The notes under the pieces: generated by a model
What the model saw: only the letters and a program-made list of their open reading frames with translations
Databases searched by the model: none
Told to the model about the DNA's origin: nothing
Position numbers and translations under genes: made by a program
In this document: positions 7,886-16,984 of the stretch, piece by piece
Position numbering within the stretch: the first letter of the stretch is position 1
How the letters are laid out: every line of letters starts with the position of its first letter
Source of the DNA: Embleya sp051903075
GTDB taxonomy: Bacteria > Actinomycetota > Actinomycetes > Streptomycetales > Streptomycetaceae
NCBI RefSeq assembly: GCF_051903075.1
Contig: NZ_CP182422.1
Location: 5,146,001-5,210,000 of the forward strand
Direction: 5' to 3'
Length of the DNA stretch: 64,000 nt

Positions 7886-9547
7886 GTGCAGGGCCTGCTG
7901 GGAGAGCTGGACGGTCCGGCGGTACGCCGCTGGGGTCGCGTCGCGCTGGAGTTGCTGGGACGGGCGCGCGAGGAGATCGACGCGCTCAACGTGTATCCCG
8001 TGCCCGACGGCGACACCGGCACGAACCTGTTCCTGACCCTGGAATCGGGAACCGCCGAGGTCGACGCGCTGTTCGGCGCCGACCTGCCCGAACCCGATCT
8101 GCCGACCGCCTTCCGGGCGCTCGCGCACGGTGCGCTGATGGGCGCGCGCGGCAACTCCGGGGTGATCCTCAGCCAACTCCTGCGCGGCATGGCCGAACGG
8201 TTCGAGGCCGAGCAGGTCGCGGCGCGCGCGAGCGGCCGGGAGGTGCCCGCCGGGCTCGCCCTCGCGCACGCGCTGCGCACCGCCGCCGACGCCGCGTACG
8301 CCGCGGTGGCCCGGCCGGTCGAGGGGACCATGCTCACCGTGGCCCGGGCCGCGGCCGATGCCGCCGCCGGGGCGGGCGAGGAGATCCGACCGGTGGTGCG
8401 GGCCGCCGCGACCGCCGCCCGCGGCGCGCTGGCGCGTACCCCCGAGCAGCTGGACGTGCTGCGCCGGGCGGGTGTGGTGGACGCCGGCGGGCGCGGGCTG
8501 ACCGTGCTGCTCGACGCGCTGCTCGCGGTGGTCACCGGCGAGCGCTCGGCGTACCGGATCCACCCGCACCAGGTGCACACGCCCGTCCCGGTCCCGTACG
8601 CCGACCCCGTCGGGTCCGAGGAGGACGCCGGCGGTGGGCCCGGGTTCGAGGTGATCTACCTGCTCGACGCGCCCGACGACGCGCTGCCGGCGCTGCGCGA
8701 GCGGCTGGGCGCGCTCGGCGACTCGCTCGTGGTGGTCGGCGGCGAGGGGTTGTGGAACGTCCACGTGCACGTGGACGACGCGGGCGCCGCCGTCGAGGCG
8801 GGCATCGCCGCAGGCCGCCCGCACCGCATCCGGATCACCCACCTGGAGCGGGTGCTCGTCGGCACAGCGGCCCCCGAACCCGCGCCGACACGCGGGATCG
8901 TCGCGGTCGCCCACGGCGACGGCCTGGCCACGCTGTTCGCGGAGAACGGCGCGCACGTCGTGCAGGCCGGGCCGGGCCGGGGGCCGTCCACGAGCGTGCT
9001 GGTGGACGCGATCCGGCGGACCGAGGCGCGCGAGGTGGTGCTGCTGCCCAACGACGCCGACTGCCACGCGGTGGCCGGGGTGGCCGCCCAGCAGGCCCAG
9101 GCGGCCGGGGTGCGGGTCCAGGTGATCCCGACCAAGGCCGCCGTCCAGGGCCTGGCCGCGCTCGCCGTGCACGAGCCGGGCCGGCGCTTCGACCAGGACA
9201 TCGTCGGGATGACCTCGGCCGCAGGCGCGACCCGCTACGGCGCGCTCACCGTCGCCGTCCGCGAGTCGTGGACCATGGCCGGCGTCTGCCAGGCGGGCGA
9301 CGTGCTCGGCGTGATCGAGGGCGACATCGCGGTGATCGGCCAGGACCAGCGCGAGACCGGCACCGTGGTGGTGGACCGGATGCTCGCCGGCGGCGGCGAA
9401 CTGGTCACCCTGGTCACCGGCAGCGCCTGCCCGCCGGGCCTGGCCGCCGCGATCGAGCGCCACCTGCGGGCCACCCGGCTCGGTGTGGACGTGATGGTCT
9501 ACGAGGGCGGCCAGGAGGTGTACCCGCTGCTGATCGGGGTCGAGTAG
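7886..9547 (+). CDS. DAK2-domain fatty-acid-kinase-like protein (FakA/YloV family)
   Basis: The 553-residue protein has an N-terminal DhaL-type kinase domain with NVYPVPDGDTGTNLF, where the aspartates bind magnesium-ATP, and GARGNSGVILSQLLRG. The middle and C-terminal parts (about residues 250-553) match the FakA layout, ending in a conserved VYEGGQEVYPLLIGVE. In Firmicutes FakA phosphorylates fatty acids carried by FakB proteins; no FakB/DegV gene is seen in this window, so the partner is unknown. It starts at GTG behind AGGAGG; an alternative GTG at 7880 overlaps that site. Location directly upstream of recG is conserved in many Gram-positive genomes. Confidence 0.88.
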   Translation: MQGLLGELDGPAVRRWGRVALELLGRAREEIDALNVYPVPDGDTGTNLFLTLESGTAEVDALFGADLPEPDLPTAFRALAHGALMGARGNSGVILSQLLRGMAERFEAEQVAARASGREVPAGLALAHALRTAADAAYAAVARPVEGTMLTVARAAADAAAGAGEEIRPVVRAAATAARGALARTPEQLDVLRRAGVVDAGGRGLTVLLDALLAVVTGERSAYRIHPHQVHTPVPVPYADPVGSEEDAGGGPGFEVIYLLDAPDDALPALRERLGALGDSLVVVGGEGLWNVHVHVDDAGAAVEAGIAAGRPHRIRITHLERVLVGTAAPEPAPTRGIVAVAHGDGLATLFAENGAHVVQAGPGRGPSTSVLVDAIRRTEAREVVLLPNDADCHAVAGVAAQQAQAAGVRVQVIPTKAAVQGLAALAVHEPGRRFDQDIVGMTSAAGATRYGALTVAVRESWTMAGVCQAGDVLGVIEGDIAVIGQDQRETGTVVVDRMLAGGGELVTLVTGSACPPGLAAAIERHLRATRLGVDVMVYEGGQEVYPLLIGVE

Positions 9548-9606
9548 GCGCCGACCCGGCGGTTGGACCACGTCGATGACACCACCGCCCAGTACCGTTG
9601 GGCGGC

Positions 9607-11880
9607 ATGTCGCGCCTTGACGAACCGCTGAAGAAACTCGTCGGCGACCGCACGGCGACGGTGCTGGCCAAATCCCTCAAGCTGGACACCGTCGGAGATC
9701 TGCTGCGCCACTACCCCCGGCGCTACGCGGAGCGCGGGCGCCTGACCGACCTCTCGCGCCTGGAGCCCGAGGAGCACGTCACCGTGATGGCGGAGATCGC
9801 CAAGGTGACCAAGCGCCAGTTCCGCAACCGGCGCGGCAACCTGCTCGAGGTCGAGGTCACCGACGGGCGCGGCAAGCTCACCCTGGTCTTCTTCAACCAG
9901 GCCTGGCGCGAGGAGGAACTGCGGCCCGGCCGGCGCGGGTTGTTCGCGGGCAAGGTGGGCCGGTTCAACAACGTGATCCAACTCAGCCAGCCCGACTACC
10001 AGCTGGTCGGCGAGGACGACGAGGACGGCGTGGCGAACCTGTTCGCCGGTGCGCTGATCCCGGTCTACCCGGCGGCGGCGAGCATGCCGTCCTGGAAGAT
10101 CGCCCAGTGCGTCGGCATGGCGCTGGACACGCTCGGCGAGATCGGCGACCCGCTGCCCGCCGAGATGCGCACCCGGCGCGGCATGCCGGGGCTGGCCGAG
10201 GCCCTGGTCCAGGTGCACCGCCCCACCTCCTGGGAGGACGTCGCCGCGGCCAAGGACCGGCTCAAGTGGGACGAGGCATTCGTCCTGCAGATCGCCCTGG
10301 CCCGCCGCCGCCGCGACGCCCGCGCCCAGTCCGCGGTGGCCCGCCCCCGTCGCCCCGACGGCATCCTCGACGCCTTCGACGCCCGCCTGCCGTTCGAACT
10401 CACCGACGGCCAGAAGGACGTCTGCGCCGAGATCGAGACCGACCTGGCCGGCGAACACCCCATGCACCGCCTCCTCCAGGGCGAGGTGGGTGCCGGCAAG
10501 ACGTTGGTGGCGTTGCGGGGGATGCTCACCGTGGTGGATGCCGGGGGGCAGACGGCGTTGTTGGCGCCCACCGAGGTGTTGGCCCAGCAGCACTACCGGT
10601 CGATCGTGGAGATGCTCGGGCCGCTGGCCGAGGGGGCCGGGATGTTGGGCGGATCCGAGGTCGGGACCAAGGTGACCCTGCTCACCGGGTCGATGGGGGT
10701 GGCCGCGCGCCGGGCCGCGCTGCTCGATCTGGTCACCGGCGAGGCCGGGATCGCGATCGGCACGCACGCGCTGATCGAGGACAAGGTCGAGTTCCACGAC
10801 CTGGGCCTGGTGGTGGTCGACGAGCAGCACCGGTTCGGCGTCGAGCAGCGCGACGCGCTGCGCGGCAAGGGCAAACGGCCGCCGCACCTGCTGGTGATGA
10901 CCGCGACGCCGATCCCGCGCACCGTGGCGATGACCGTGTTCGGCGACCTGGAGACCTCGATCCTGGCCCAACTCCCCTCCGGACGCTCGCCGATCGCCAC
11001 CCACGTGGTCCCGGCGAAGGAGAAGCCGCACTTCCTCGACCGCGCCTGGGAGCGGGTGCGCGAGGAGGTGGGCAAGGGCCATCAGGCGTACGTGGTCTGC
11101 CCGCGGATCGGCGACGAGGAGGACGACCCGAAGGCGAAGAAGAAGGCCGGGACGAAGGCCGGGCGGAAGGGCGCCCGCAAGCGGGACGAGGACCTGCCCG
11201 CCGAGGCGTACCTGGACGACCCCGAGGACATCGGCGCCGACGCCGACGGCGGGGCCGAGGAACGCCGGCCGCCGCTGGCCGTACTCGACATCGCGGCCGC
11301 GCTCGGCGAGGGCCCGCTGGCCGGCCTGCGGATCGCCGTGCTGCACGGCCGGATGGCGCCCGAGGACAAGGACGACGTGATGCGCCGGTTCACCGCCGGC
11401 GAGGTGGACGTGCTGGTCGCGACCACGGTCATCGAGGTCGGCGTCAACGTGCCCAACGCGACCGCGATGGTGATCATGGACGCCGACCGATTCGGCGTCT
11501 CCCAACTGCACCAGCTGCGCGGCCGGGTCGGCCGGGGCAGCGCCCCCGGACTCACCCTCCTGGTCAGCGAGATGCCCGGCGGCACCTCGGCACGCGAGCG
11601 CCTGGACGCGGTGGCGGCGACCCTGGACGGCTTCGAGTTGTCCCGGATCGACCTCGAACAACGCCGCGAGGGCGACGTGCTCGGCGACGCGCAGTCCGGC
11701 TCCCGCTCCTCGCTGCGCATGCTGGAGGTGGTCCGGGACGAGGAGCTGATCGTGGCCGCCCGCGAGGAGGCGAGCTCGATCGTGACGACCGACCCCGACC
11801 TGACCGAGCACCCCGACCTGCGCAGCGCGCTGGCCAGCATCCTGGACGACGAGCGCGCGGAGTACCTCGACAAGGGCTGA
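9607..11880 (+). CDS. recG: ATP-dependent DNA helicase RecG
   Basis: This 757-residue helicase has an N-terminal wedge domain, Walker A GEVGAGKT (about residues 292-299), DEQH box near 405 with HRFGVEQR after it, TATPIPRT, and motif VI-like QLHQLRGRVGRG. RecG remodels stalled replication forks and branched DNA. An insertion of about 50 residues, rich in lysine then acidic (roughly residues 508-555), lies between the two helicase lobes; actinomycete RecG proteins often carry a charged insert there. No ribosome binding site is obvious, but TACCGT at 9593-9598 ends eight bases before ATG, consistent with leaderless translation. Confidence 0.96.
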   Translation: MSRLDEPLKKLVGDRTATVLAKSLKLDTVGDLLRHYPRRYAERGRLTDLSRLEPEEHVTVMAEIAKVTKRQFRNRRGNLLEVEVTDGRGKLTLVFFNQAWREEELRPGRRGLFAGKVGRFNNVIQLSQPDYQLVGEDDEDGVANLFAGALIPVYPAAASMPSWKIAQCVGMALDTLGEIGDPLPAEMRTRRGMPGLAEALVQVHRPTSWEDVAAAKDRLKWDEAFVLQIALARRRRDARAQSAVARPRRPDGILDAFDARLPFELTDGQKDVCAEIETDLAGEHPMHRLLQGEVGAGKTLVALRGMLTVVDAGGQTALLAPTEVLAQQHYRSIVEMLGPLAEGAGMLGGSEVGTKVTLLTGSMGVAARRAALLDLVTGEAGIAIGTHALIEDKVEFHDLGLVVVDEQHRFGVEQRDALRGKGKRPPHLLVMTATPIPRTVAMTVFGDLETSILAQLPSGRSPIATHVVPAKEKPHFLDRAWERVREEVGKGHQAYVVCPRIGDEEDDPKAKKKAGTKAGRKGARKRDEDLPAEAYLDDPEDIGADADGGAEERRPPLAVLDIAAALGEGPLAGLRIAVLHGRMAPEDKDDVMRRFTAGEVDVLVATTVIEVGVNVPNATAMVIMDADRFGVSQLHQLRGRVGRGSAPGLTLLVSEMPGGTSARERLDAVAATLDGFELSRIDLEQRREGDVLGDAQSGSRSSLRMLEVVRDEELIVAAREEASSIVTTDPDLTEHPDLRSALASILDDERAEYLDKG

Positions 11881-11965
11881 CCGCCCTCGCTCCGCTCCGA
11901 CGCGCCCCCCGCGATCACCCGTTCGGAGCACGCGCGACGCCCGGCCGGTTGGTTACCAATGGGCC

Positions 11966-12511
11966 ATGGACGCACGTACGGGGGACGAGGGCTTCGACGC
12001 GCTCTTCTGCGAGTTGCTCCCTCGGTTGTACCGGCGGGCCGTGTTGCTCGCCGGCGAGGGCAGCGCCGAGGACGCGGTGCACGAGACCTACCTGAAACTG
12101 GCCCGCAGACCCGACCGGCTCCTGGGCCACCCGGAGCCGTACGCGTACGCCTTCCGTGCGCTGGTCAGCGTCACCCGCGACATGTGGCGGGTGCGCAGCC
12201 GACAGGTGCTGCTGGCCGAACCGCCCGAACCGGAGCACGCGCACATGGGCGCCGCCGACCCGATCGCCCGGCGCGAGGCGGAGTGGGAGGCGGTGCGGAT
12301 GCTCGGCTCGCTGCCCGCCAAACAGGCCGCGGCGGTGCTGCTGGTCGACCTGGACGGCTACACGATCGATCAGGCCGCCGAGATCCTGGGCGTGCACCGC
12401 GGGACGGTGTCCCGCTCGCGCGAGCGCGCCCTGACCCGGCTGCGCGCCGGCCTGGGCGGCCCCACCGGCCGGTTCCGCCGCCGGGACCGGCACGAAGGAG
12501 TGACCCGGTGA
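11966..12511 (+). CDS. ECF-type RNA polymerase sigma factor
   Basis: The 181-residue protein has a region 2-like N-terminal half (ELLPRLYRRAVLLAGEGSAED.VHETYLKLARRP) and a region 4-like C-terminal half with helix-turn-helix DGYTIDQAAEILGVHRGTVSRSRERAL. There is no region 1 or 3, which is the ECF layout. It is followed by a membrane protein with a four-base stop-start overlap, the usual layout of a sigma and anti-sigma pair. Target promoters are unknown. It lies 85 bases after recG and has no strong ribosome binding site. Confidence 0.86.
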   Translation: MDARTGDEGFDALFCELLPRLYRRAVLLAGEGSAEDAVHETYLKLARRPDRLLGHPEPYAYAFRALVSVTRDMWRVRSRQVLLAEPPEPEHAHMGAADPIARREAEWEAVRMLGSLPAKQAAAVLLVDLDGYTIDQAAEILGVHRGTVSRSRERALTRLRAGLGGPTGRFRRRDRHEGVTR

Positions 12512-13086
12512 ATCCGTCGCCCCCCGACCTCGACGACCCCGACGACGCGGTCCGCGAACTGCGCGTCCGGCTGCGCGACGCGGACGCGCACTGCGCTGAG
12601 CCGCCCGGCCTCGCCGCGCGGGTGACGCGCAGGCCGGCCCCGCGCCCGAGGTGGCGCGGGGCGTTCGCGACGGTGCTCACGGCCGTCGTGGTGGTCGCCG
12701 TGGTCGGCCTGAGCGCGTTCCTGGCGGGCCGGCACAACCCCGCCGAGCGGCCGACGCCCAAGCCGCCCGCCGCGCGTGCGGCCAGCGTGCAGGGCGAGGT
12801 GTACAACTCGGAGGAGCCGTGTCGGGCGCTGCGCACGATCGAGTGCTCGCTCGGCGTCTTCCACAAACCGGCCCTGTCGTCGCGGACGGCCGACCTGGCC
12901 GAACGGGTCTGGCACGGCGACCGGGTGCTTCTGGTCTGCCTGCTCGCCGACGGCCCGCGCGTCACCGACGAGACCGGCGTCGCGTCCCGGCACTGGTATC
13001 GGGTGGTGGTCCTGGGCACCGGCGCCGAGGGCTGGCTGCCCGGCGTGCGCACCCGCAACGAGACCGAGGTCCCGGACTGCACGTGA
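12508..13086 (+). CDS. Putative membrane anti-sigma/sensor protein with extracellular SH3-like domain
   Basis: The 192-residue protein has a short acidic cytoplasmic N-terminus, one membrane segment (GAFATVLTAVVVVAVVGLSAFLAG, split over about residues 50-75) and an outside domain with several cysteines and HWYRVVV..AEGWLPGVRT. The WY...GWLP pattern resembles a bacterial SH3 fold. It starts at GTG within GTGA at the sigma stop, with GGAG nine bases upstream. Overlap with a sigma gene and a single-pass topology suggest an anti-sigma factor, but no HXXXCXXC zinc anti-sigma motif is seen. The N-terminus is too short for a classical anti-sigma domain, so the role is inferred from context. Confidence 0.6.
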   Translation: MNPSPPDLDDPDDAVRELRVRLRDADAHCAEPPGLAARVTRRPAPRPRWRGAFATVLTAVVVVAVVGLSAFLAGRHNPAERPTPKPPAARAASVQGEVYNSEEPCRALRTIECSLGVFHKPALSSRTADLAERVWHGDRVLLVCLLADGPRVTDETGVASRHWYRVVVLGTGAEGWLPGVRTRNETEVPDCT

Positions 13087-13129
13087 GCCGGGGCCGACCC
13101 GGCACATGAGCACGGGCCGGACGGCCGGA

Positions 13130-13167
13130 CGCGGCCGGGGGAGGGGACAAACTCGCCCCCGGCCGCG
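13130..13167. terminator. Bidirectional hairpin between anti-sigma-like gene and SH3 protein gene
   Basis: CGCGGCCGGGGG (13130-13141) pairs with CCCCCGGCCGCG (13156-13167), a perfect 12 bp stem, between two convergent genes. Confidence 0.7.
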
Positions 13168-13181
13168 CCGGGTCGCGCCGG

Positions 13182-13553
13182 TCAGCAGTGGTACATGCCC
13201 GGCATCGGGTCCTGCGGGGTGAGCACCCGCTGTGCGGGCAGGAAGCCGTGTCCGCCGTCGTCACCGTCGGTGTAGTACCAGATGTTGTTGCCGCCCGAGT
13301 GCGGGTCGCCCTCGGTCCAGCAGCTGAAGTAGCTGTAGGTGGTGGTCAGTCGGCTGACCACGGGGGCCCAGAAGTAGGGCTGGGAACGCAGGTCGCTCAC
13401 GCCGTTGCCGCAGTGCAGGGTGCCGTTGCTGTCCACGTAGCAGTTCGCCGTCGCGGTCTGCGGGGCGGCCGAGGCGGCGATCGCCGGGGCCGCGCCGGAC
13501 GCGGCCAGCGCGACGCCCGCCACGGCCATGGCGAGGAGGGTGCGGAGCTTCAT
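13182..13553 (-). CDS. Secreted SH3-like small protein
   Basis: The 123-residue precursor begins MKLRTLLAMAVAGVALAASG with a cleavage-like AIAASAA site, a standard Sec signal peptide without a lipobox. The mature ~95 residues contain NCYVDSNGTLHCGNG, a YSYFSCWTEGD strand, and NNIWYYTDGDDGGHGFLPA, the WYY...GFLP pattern of an SH3-like fold, with four cysteines that may form disulphides. GGGAG precedes the ATG. It faces the sigma/anti-sigma pair end to end and resembles the outer domain of that anti-sigma-like protein, so it may be a ligand, competitor or product of the same system. That link is inference. Confidence 0.75.
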   Translation of the reverse strand: MKLRTLLAMAVAGVALAASGAAPAIAASAAPQTATANCYVDSNGTLHCGNGVSDLRSQPYFWAPVVSRLTTTYSYFSCWTEGDPHSGGNNIWYYTDGDDGGHGFLPAQRVLTPQDPMPGMYHC

Positions 13554-13831
13554 CGGGATCTCCCGGTGCGTGGGGTGGATGTCGCCGAGCGGGTCGATCG
13601 CACGGATCGACGCGACGGATCGACGCGGTCGTCGCACGGCGGTGGCGCCCCCGCCGTGCACACCCTCCAAACGATCGGGAAACCCCGCGTGTATGACACG
13701 TCACGCACGGTATTCGGGCCCGGATGCCGCCGGCCGCGACCAGTCGATAGCGTGGACGCCATGCCGGACACGTACGCCGAACCCGCCCCCGTCGCCGCCC
13801 ACGCGGCCGCCCCCCGTCCGCGAGCACGCGG

Positions 13832-14401
13832 ATGACCCGGGTGATCGCCGGCGCGGCACGTGGTCGCCGGCTCGGTACCCCGCCGGGGGAGAACACCCGG
13901 CCGACCTCGGACCGGGCCCGCGAGGGGCTGTTCTCCACCCTCCAGTCGCTGCGCGGCACCATGCACGGCGCGCGGGTGCTCGACCTGTTCGCCGGCTCCG
14001 GCGCGGTCGGCCTGGAGGCGCTGTCGCGCGGTGCCGCGCACGCCCTCCTGGTCGAGTCCGACGCCAAGGCGGCCGGCGTGGTCCGGGAGAACATCCGCCT
14101 GGTCGGCCTGCCCGGCGCCGAACTGCGGCCGGCCCGGGCGGAGAAGACGGCCGGCGCGCCGTGCCCCGGCGAGCCGTACGACGTGGTCTTCCTCGATCCG
14201 CCGTACGCCGTCACCGACGGTGAGGTGGGCGCGCTGCTCGACACGCTCGCCGAACACGGCTGGCTGGCGGCCGACGCGCTGATCGCGGTCGAACGGGCCA
14301 CGCGCGGTGGGCCATTCGCGTGGCCCGCCGATTTCGTCGAGATCAGATCCCGTCGCTACGGCGAGGGAACGCTCTGGTACGGTCGCGCCGCGCAAGCCTG
14401 A
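13832..14401 (+). CDS. rsmD: 16S rRNA (guanine(966)-N(2))-methyltransferase
   Basis: The 189-residue protein begins TRVIAGAARGRRL, then RPTSDRAREGLFSTL, LDLFAGSGAVGLEALSRG (SAM binding) and the catalytic DPPY motif in VVFLDPPYAV. This order is diagnostic for RsmD, which methylates G966 in 16S rRNA within the 30S subunit. The gene ends 60 bases before coaD; rsmD-coaD adjacency is common in bacteria. No strong ribosome binding site is visible before ATG 13832. Confidence 0.94.
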   Translation: MTRVIAGAARGRRLGTPPGENTRPTSDRAREGLFSTLQSLRGTMHGARVLDLFAGSGAVGLEALSRGAAHALLVESDAKAAGVVRENIRLVGLPGAELRPARAEKTAGAPCPGEPYDVVFLDPPYAVTDGEVGALLDTLAEHGWLAADALIAVERATRGGPFAWPADFVEIRSRRYGEGTLWYGRAAQA

Positions 14402-14461
14402 TCAGGCGGCCGGACCGTCGGGTCCGCACCCGCCGGCACCCGATTTCGAGGGGAACCTCCG

Positions 14462-14944
14462 TTGCGTCGAGTCGTCTGCCCCGGTTCGTTCGACCCGGTC
14501 ACCAACGGTCATCTGGACATCATCGGCCGGGCCTCCAGCCTCTACGACGAGGTCTACGTGGCGATCGGCTTCAACCGCGCCAAACGCTCCGGTCTGTTCA
14601 CCATCGAGGAGCGCATCGACATGCTCCACGAGGTGGTCGAGCAGTACGGCAACGTCAGGGTCGAGGCGTTCGAGGGGTTGCTGGTCAACTTCTGCAAGGA
14701 GCGCGAGATCCCGGCCATCATCAAGGGGCTGCGCGCGGTCACCGACTTCGACTACGAGTTGCAGATGGCCCAGATGAACTACGGTCTTACCGAAGTGGAG
14801 ACCCTGTTCGTCGCGACGAACCCCCTCTACAGCTTTCTGTCGTCGAGTCTCATCAAAGAGGTCGCGACGTACGGAGGCGACGTGTCCGGCCTGGTGCCGG
14901 AGACGGTGCTACGTCGGCTCACCGAGCGGCTCGCGCAGGGCTGA
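14462..14944 (+). CDS. coaD: Phosphopantetheine adenylyltransferase
   Basis: The 160-residue enzyme starts RRVVCPGSFDPVTNGHLDII, carrying the nucleotidyltransferase signature with NGH, then IKGLRAVTDFDYELQMAQMN and the ATP-binding end SSSLIKEVATYGG. It makes dephospho-CoA from phosphopantetheine and ATP. The start is an unusual TTG, set by GAGGGGA eight bases upstream and by alignment of the CPGSFDP motif at the N-terminus. Length is typical. Confidence 0.96.
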   Translation: MRRVVCPGSFDPVTNGHLDIIGRASSLYDEVYVAIGFNRAKRSGLFTIEERIDMLHEVVEQYGNVRVEAFEGLLVNFCKEREIPAIIKGLRAVTDFDYELQMAQMNYGLTEVETLFVATNPLYSFLSSSLIKEVATYGGDVSGLVPETVLRRLTERLAQG

Positions 14945-15052
14945 CGCGGCACGTGCCTCGTCACCGGGCCGACCGCCCGGGGCGAGTCGGTCCGTCACGC
15001 GATGCCGGCGAACACGACGGCTACCGTCGGTTTGAGGAGAGAGAGCAAGCCC

Positions 15053-16009
15053 GTGGACGTGCAGCCCAAGCTCGATGAACTGATCGCCCTGGTGGAGAAC
15101 GCCCGCTCGATGCCGATGTCGGCGTCCTGCGTGGTCAATCGCGCGGACGTGGTGGCCCGGCTCGAGGAACTCAAGAACCTGCTGCCCGAGGAGTTCCAGC
15201 ACGCCCGCCGGGTGCTCGGCGACCGCGAGTCGGTGATCGAGGAGGGGCGCCGCGAGGCCGAACGGGTGCTGGCCAAGGCGCGGGAGGAACGCGGTTCGCT
15301 GGTCGCCGACACCGAGGTGGCGCGCGAGGCGTACGGCGAGGCGGAGCGGATCCTGACCGAGGCCCGCCACGAGGCCCAGCGCATCCGCGAGGAGGCCGAC
15401 GACTACGTCGACCAGAAGCTGGCCAACTTCGAGGTGGTGCTCACCAAGACGCTCGGCGCGATCGGCCGGGGCCGCGACAAGATGCGCGGCCGGCGCCCCT
15501 CCGACGAACTGGGCGAGTACATGCAGGCGCAGGAACTGGCCGACGCGCAGGCCAAGGCCCGCCCCGGCAGCCTCCAGGCCCAGCTCGACGGCCACGAGGA
15601 GACCTTCGCCGCTCCGCAGCAGCAACAGCCGCAGCAGCCCGGCCGACCGGAGTACCCGAGCGCGCCGCCCGCCGCACCGACCGTGCCCGCGCAGGCCGGC
15701 CCCTACGGCCAGGACACCTACGCGCAGCCCGGCTACGGACAGCCCGCCTACGCGCAGGGCACGGGCGTCGACAACGGCTACGCGGGCGGCTACGAGGGCC
15801 AGTACGACATGGGCCAGTACGATCAGCACGGGCAGCCGCAGTACCCGGGCCCGCACGACCAGGCACAGCACCACGCCGGGCCGAACACCGGACAGCAGCC
15901 CGCCTACGACCCGCAGGGCGGCTACGGCCAGTCGCTGGACGAGACCAGCTTCTTCGACACGAGCCTGATCGACGTGCGCCAGTTCCAGCAGGACGGCGGC
16001 CGGCAGTAG
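15053..16009 (+). CDS. DivIVA-like coiled-coil protein with Gln/Gly/Tyr-rich tail
   Basis: The 318-residue protein begins VDVQPKLDELIALVENARSMPMSASCVVNRADVV, a conserved actinobacterial N-terminal box. Residues about 55-150 are a long charged helix (RREAERVLAKAREER, EAYGEAERILTEARHEAQRIREEADDYVDQ) predicted as coiled coil and resembling DivIVA or F0 subunit b. The last ~130 residues are low complexity, rich in Q, G, P and Y. Related Streptomyces proteins, found downstream of coaD, are usually listed as cell-division-initiation-like, but the role is not established. GTG at 15053 fits the conserved box; an ATG at 15002 would add 17 residues. Confidence 0.8.
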   Translation: MDVQPKLDELIALVENARSMPMSASCVVNRADVVARLEELKNLLPEEFQHARRVLGDRESVIEEGRREAERVLAKAREERGSLVADTEVAREAYGEAERILTEARHEAQRIREEADDYVDQKLANFEVVLTKTLGAIGRGRDKMRGRRPSDELGEYMQAQELADAQAKARPGSLQAQLDGHEETFAAPQQQQPQQPGRPEYPSAPPAAPTVPAQAGPYGQDTYAQPGYGQPAYAQGTGVDNGYAGGYEGQYDMGQYDQHGQPQYPGPHDQAQHHAGPNTGQQPAYDPQGGYGQSLDETSFFDTSLIDVRQFQQDGGRQ

Positions 16010-16063
16010 CCGGCTCGCCCGACCCGGTCCGGCGCTTCGCGCGGCCCGCTCGAATGGCCCCGT

Positions 16064-16092
16064 TTGGGGCCTGGCGCGCGGGCTGCGATACT
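16064..16092 (+). promoter_or_regulatory. Likely sigma-70 promoter of the DUF177-rpmF-rnc operon
   Basis: TTGGGG (16064-16069) and GATACT (16087-16092) are spaced by 17 bases. The transcript would have a leader of about 115 bases before the DUF177 start. Confidence 0.55.
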
Positions 16093-16212
16093 CTTACGGA
16101 CCGACCCTGCCCGAGGCGTGTTCTTCGCGTGCCCCGAGGGTCGGCACCCTGACCATTCGAGCCTCCCGGCGACGGGAGGTGGCATTGCATGAGGTAGGAC
16201 ACCCTGGACCGC

Positions 16213-16788
16213 TTGGATCACCGCAAACCGCTCGTCGTCGACACACGCGAGCTGGGGCGCCGGCCTGGATCCATGCTGAAGGTGTCCCGCACCGTGCCGG
16301 CCCCGGTGGACATGGGTGTGGCGGATGTGATCGGCGCTCCCGAAGGTGTCCCGATCCGGCTGGGTGTCCGGCTGGAAGCGGTCATGGAGGGTGTGCTGGT
16401 CACCGGCGTCGCGCAGGTGCCGCTGACCGGTGAGTGCGTCCGGTGCCTGGAACCGCTCGAGCGCGAGCTCACGGTGCGTTTCCAGGAGCTGTACGTCTAC
16501 CCGGACACGGACGCCGACGAGGACGCCCTCCGGCTGCAGGACGACCTGTTCGACCTGGAGCCGGTCCTGCGGGACGCGACGGTGCTCGCACTGCCGCTCT
16601 CGCCGCTGTGCCGGGAGGATTGCCCGGGTCTGTGCTCCGAATGCGGAGCGCTGCTCGCGGAGGACCCCGACCACAGTCACGAGCTCGCCGACCCCCGGTG
16701 GGCGAAGCTGACCAGCATCTTCGACGGACCTTCCGCCGAAGCCGACGTTGACGGCGCCTCCGGCGCCGACGAGAACCAGGAGAAGTAG
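16213..16788 (+). CDS. DUF177 (YceD) family protein
   Basis: The 191-residue protein has LVVDTRELGRRPGSM, VMEGVLVTGVAQVPLTGECVRCLEPLE and a cysteine-rich CREDCPGLCSECGALL segment that probably binds metal. This layout is the DUF177/YceD family, which almost always precedes rpmF and, in plants and bacteria, is linked to 23S rRNA maturation. A TTG start is proposed at 16213 from family N-termini; no strong ribosome binding site supports it, so it could start slightly downstream. rpmF begins two bases after its stop. Confidence 0.88.
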   Translation: MDHRKPLVVDTRELGRRPGSMLKVSRTVPAPVDMGVADVIGAPEGVPIRLGVRLEAVMEGVLVTGVAQVPLTGECVRCLEPLERELTVRFQELYVYPDTDADEDALRLQDDLFDLEPVLRDATVLALPLSPLCREDCPGLCSECGALLAEDPDHSHELADPRWAKLTSIFDGPSAEADVDGASGADENQEK

Positions 16789-16790
16789 CC

Positions 16791-16964
16791 GTGGCTGTTC
16801 CGAAGCGGAAGATGTCGCGCAGCAACACCCGGCACCGCCGGAGCCAGTGGAAGGCCACTGCCGCCAACCTGGTGACCTGCGAGCGCTGCCGTGAGCCCAA
16901 GCTGTCGCACATCGCGTGCCCGAGCTGCGGCACCTACAACCGCCGCCAGGTCCTCGACGTCTGA
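16791..16964 (+). CDS. rpmF: 50S ribosomal protein L32
   Basis: The 57-residue protein starts VAVPKRKMSRSNTRHRRSQWK, the strict L32 N-terminus, and has two CxxC pairs (Cys30/33 and Cys43/46) that bind zinc. It starts at GTG, with AGGAGAAG just upstream inside the end of DUF177. It sits between DUF177 and rnc in a standard three-gene arrangement. Confidence 0.97.
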   Translation: MAVPKRKMSRSNTRHRRSQWKATAANLVTCERCREPKLSHIACPSCGTYNRRQVLDV

Positions 16965-16984
16965 TCAGGCCGGTGGTAGTTCCG

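Noticed and set aside
13832..14401. Horizontal-transfer signs near rsmD
   Set aside because: Composition and neighbours are those of the conserved actinomycete core block.
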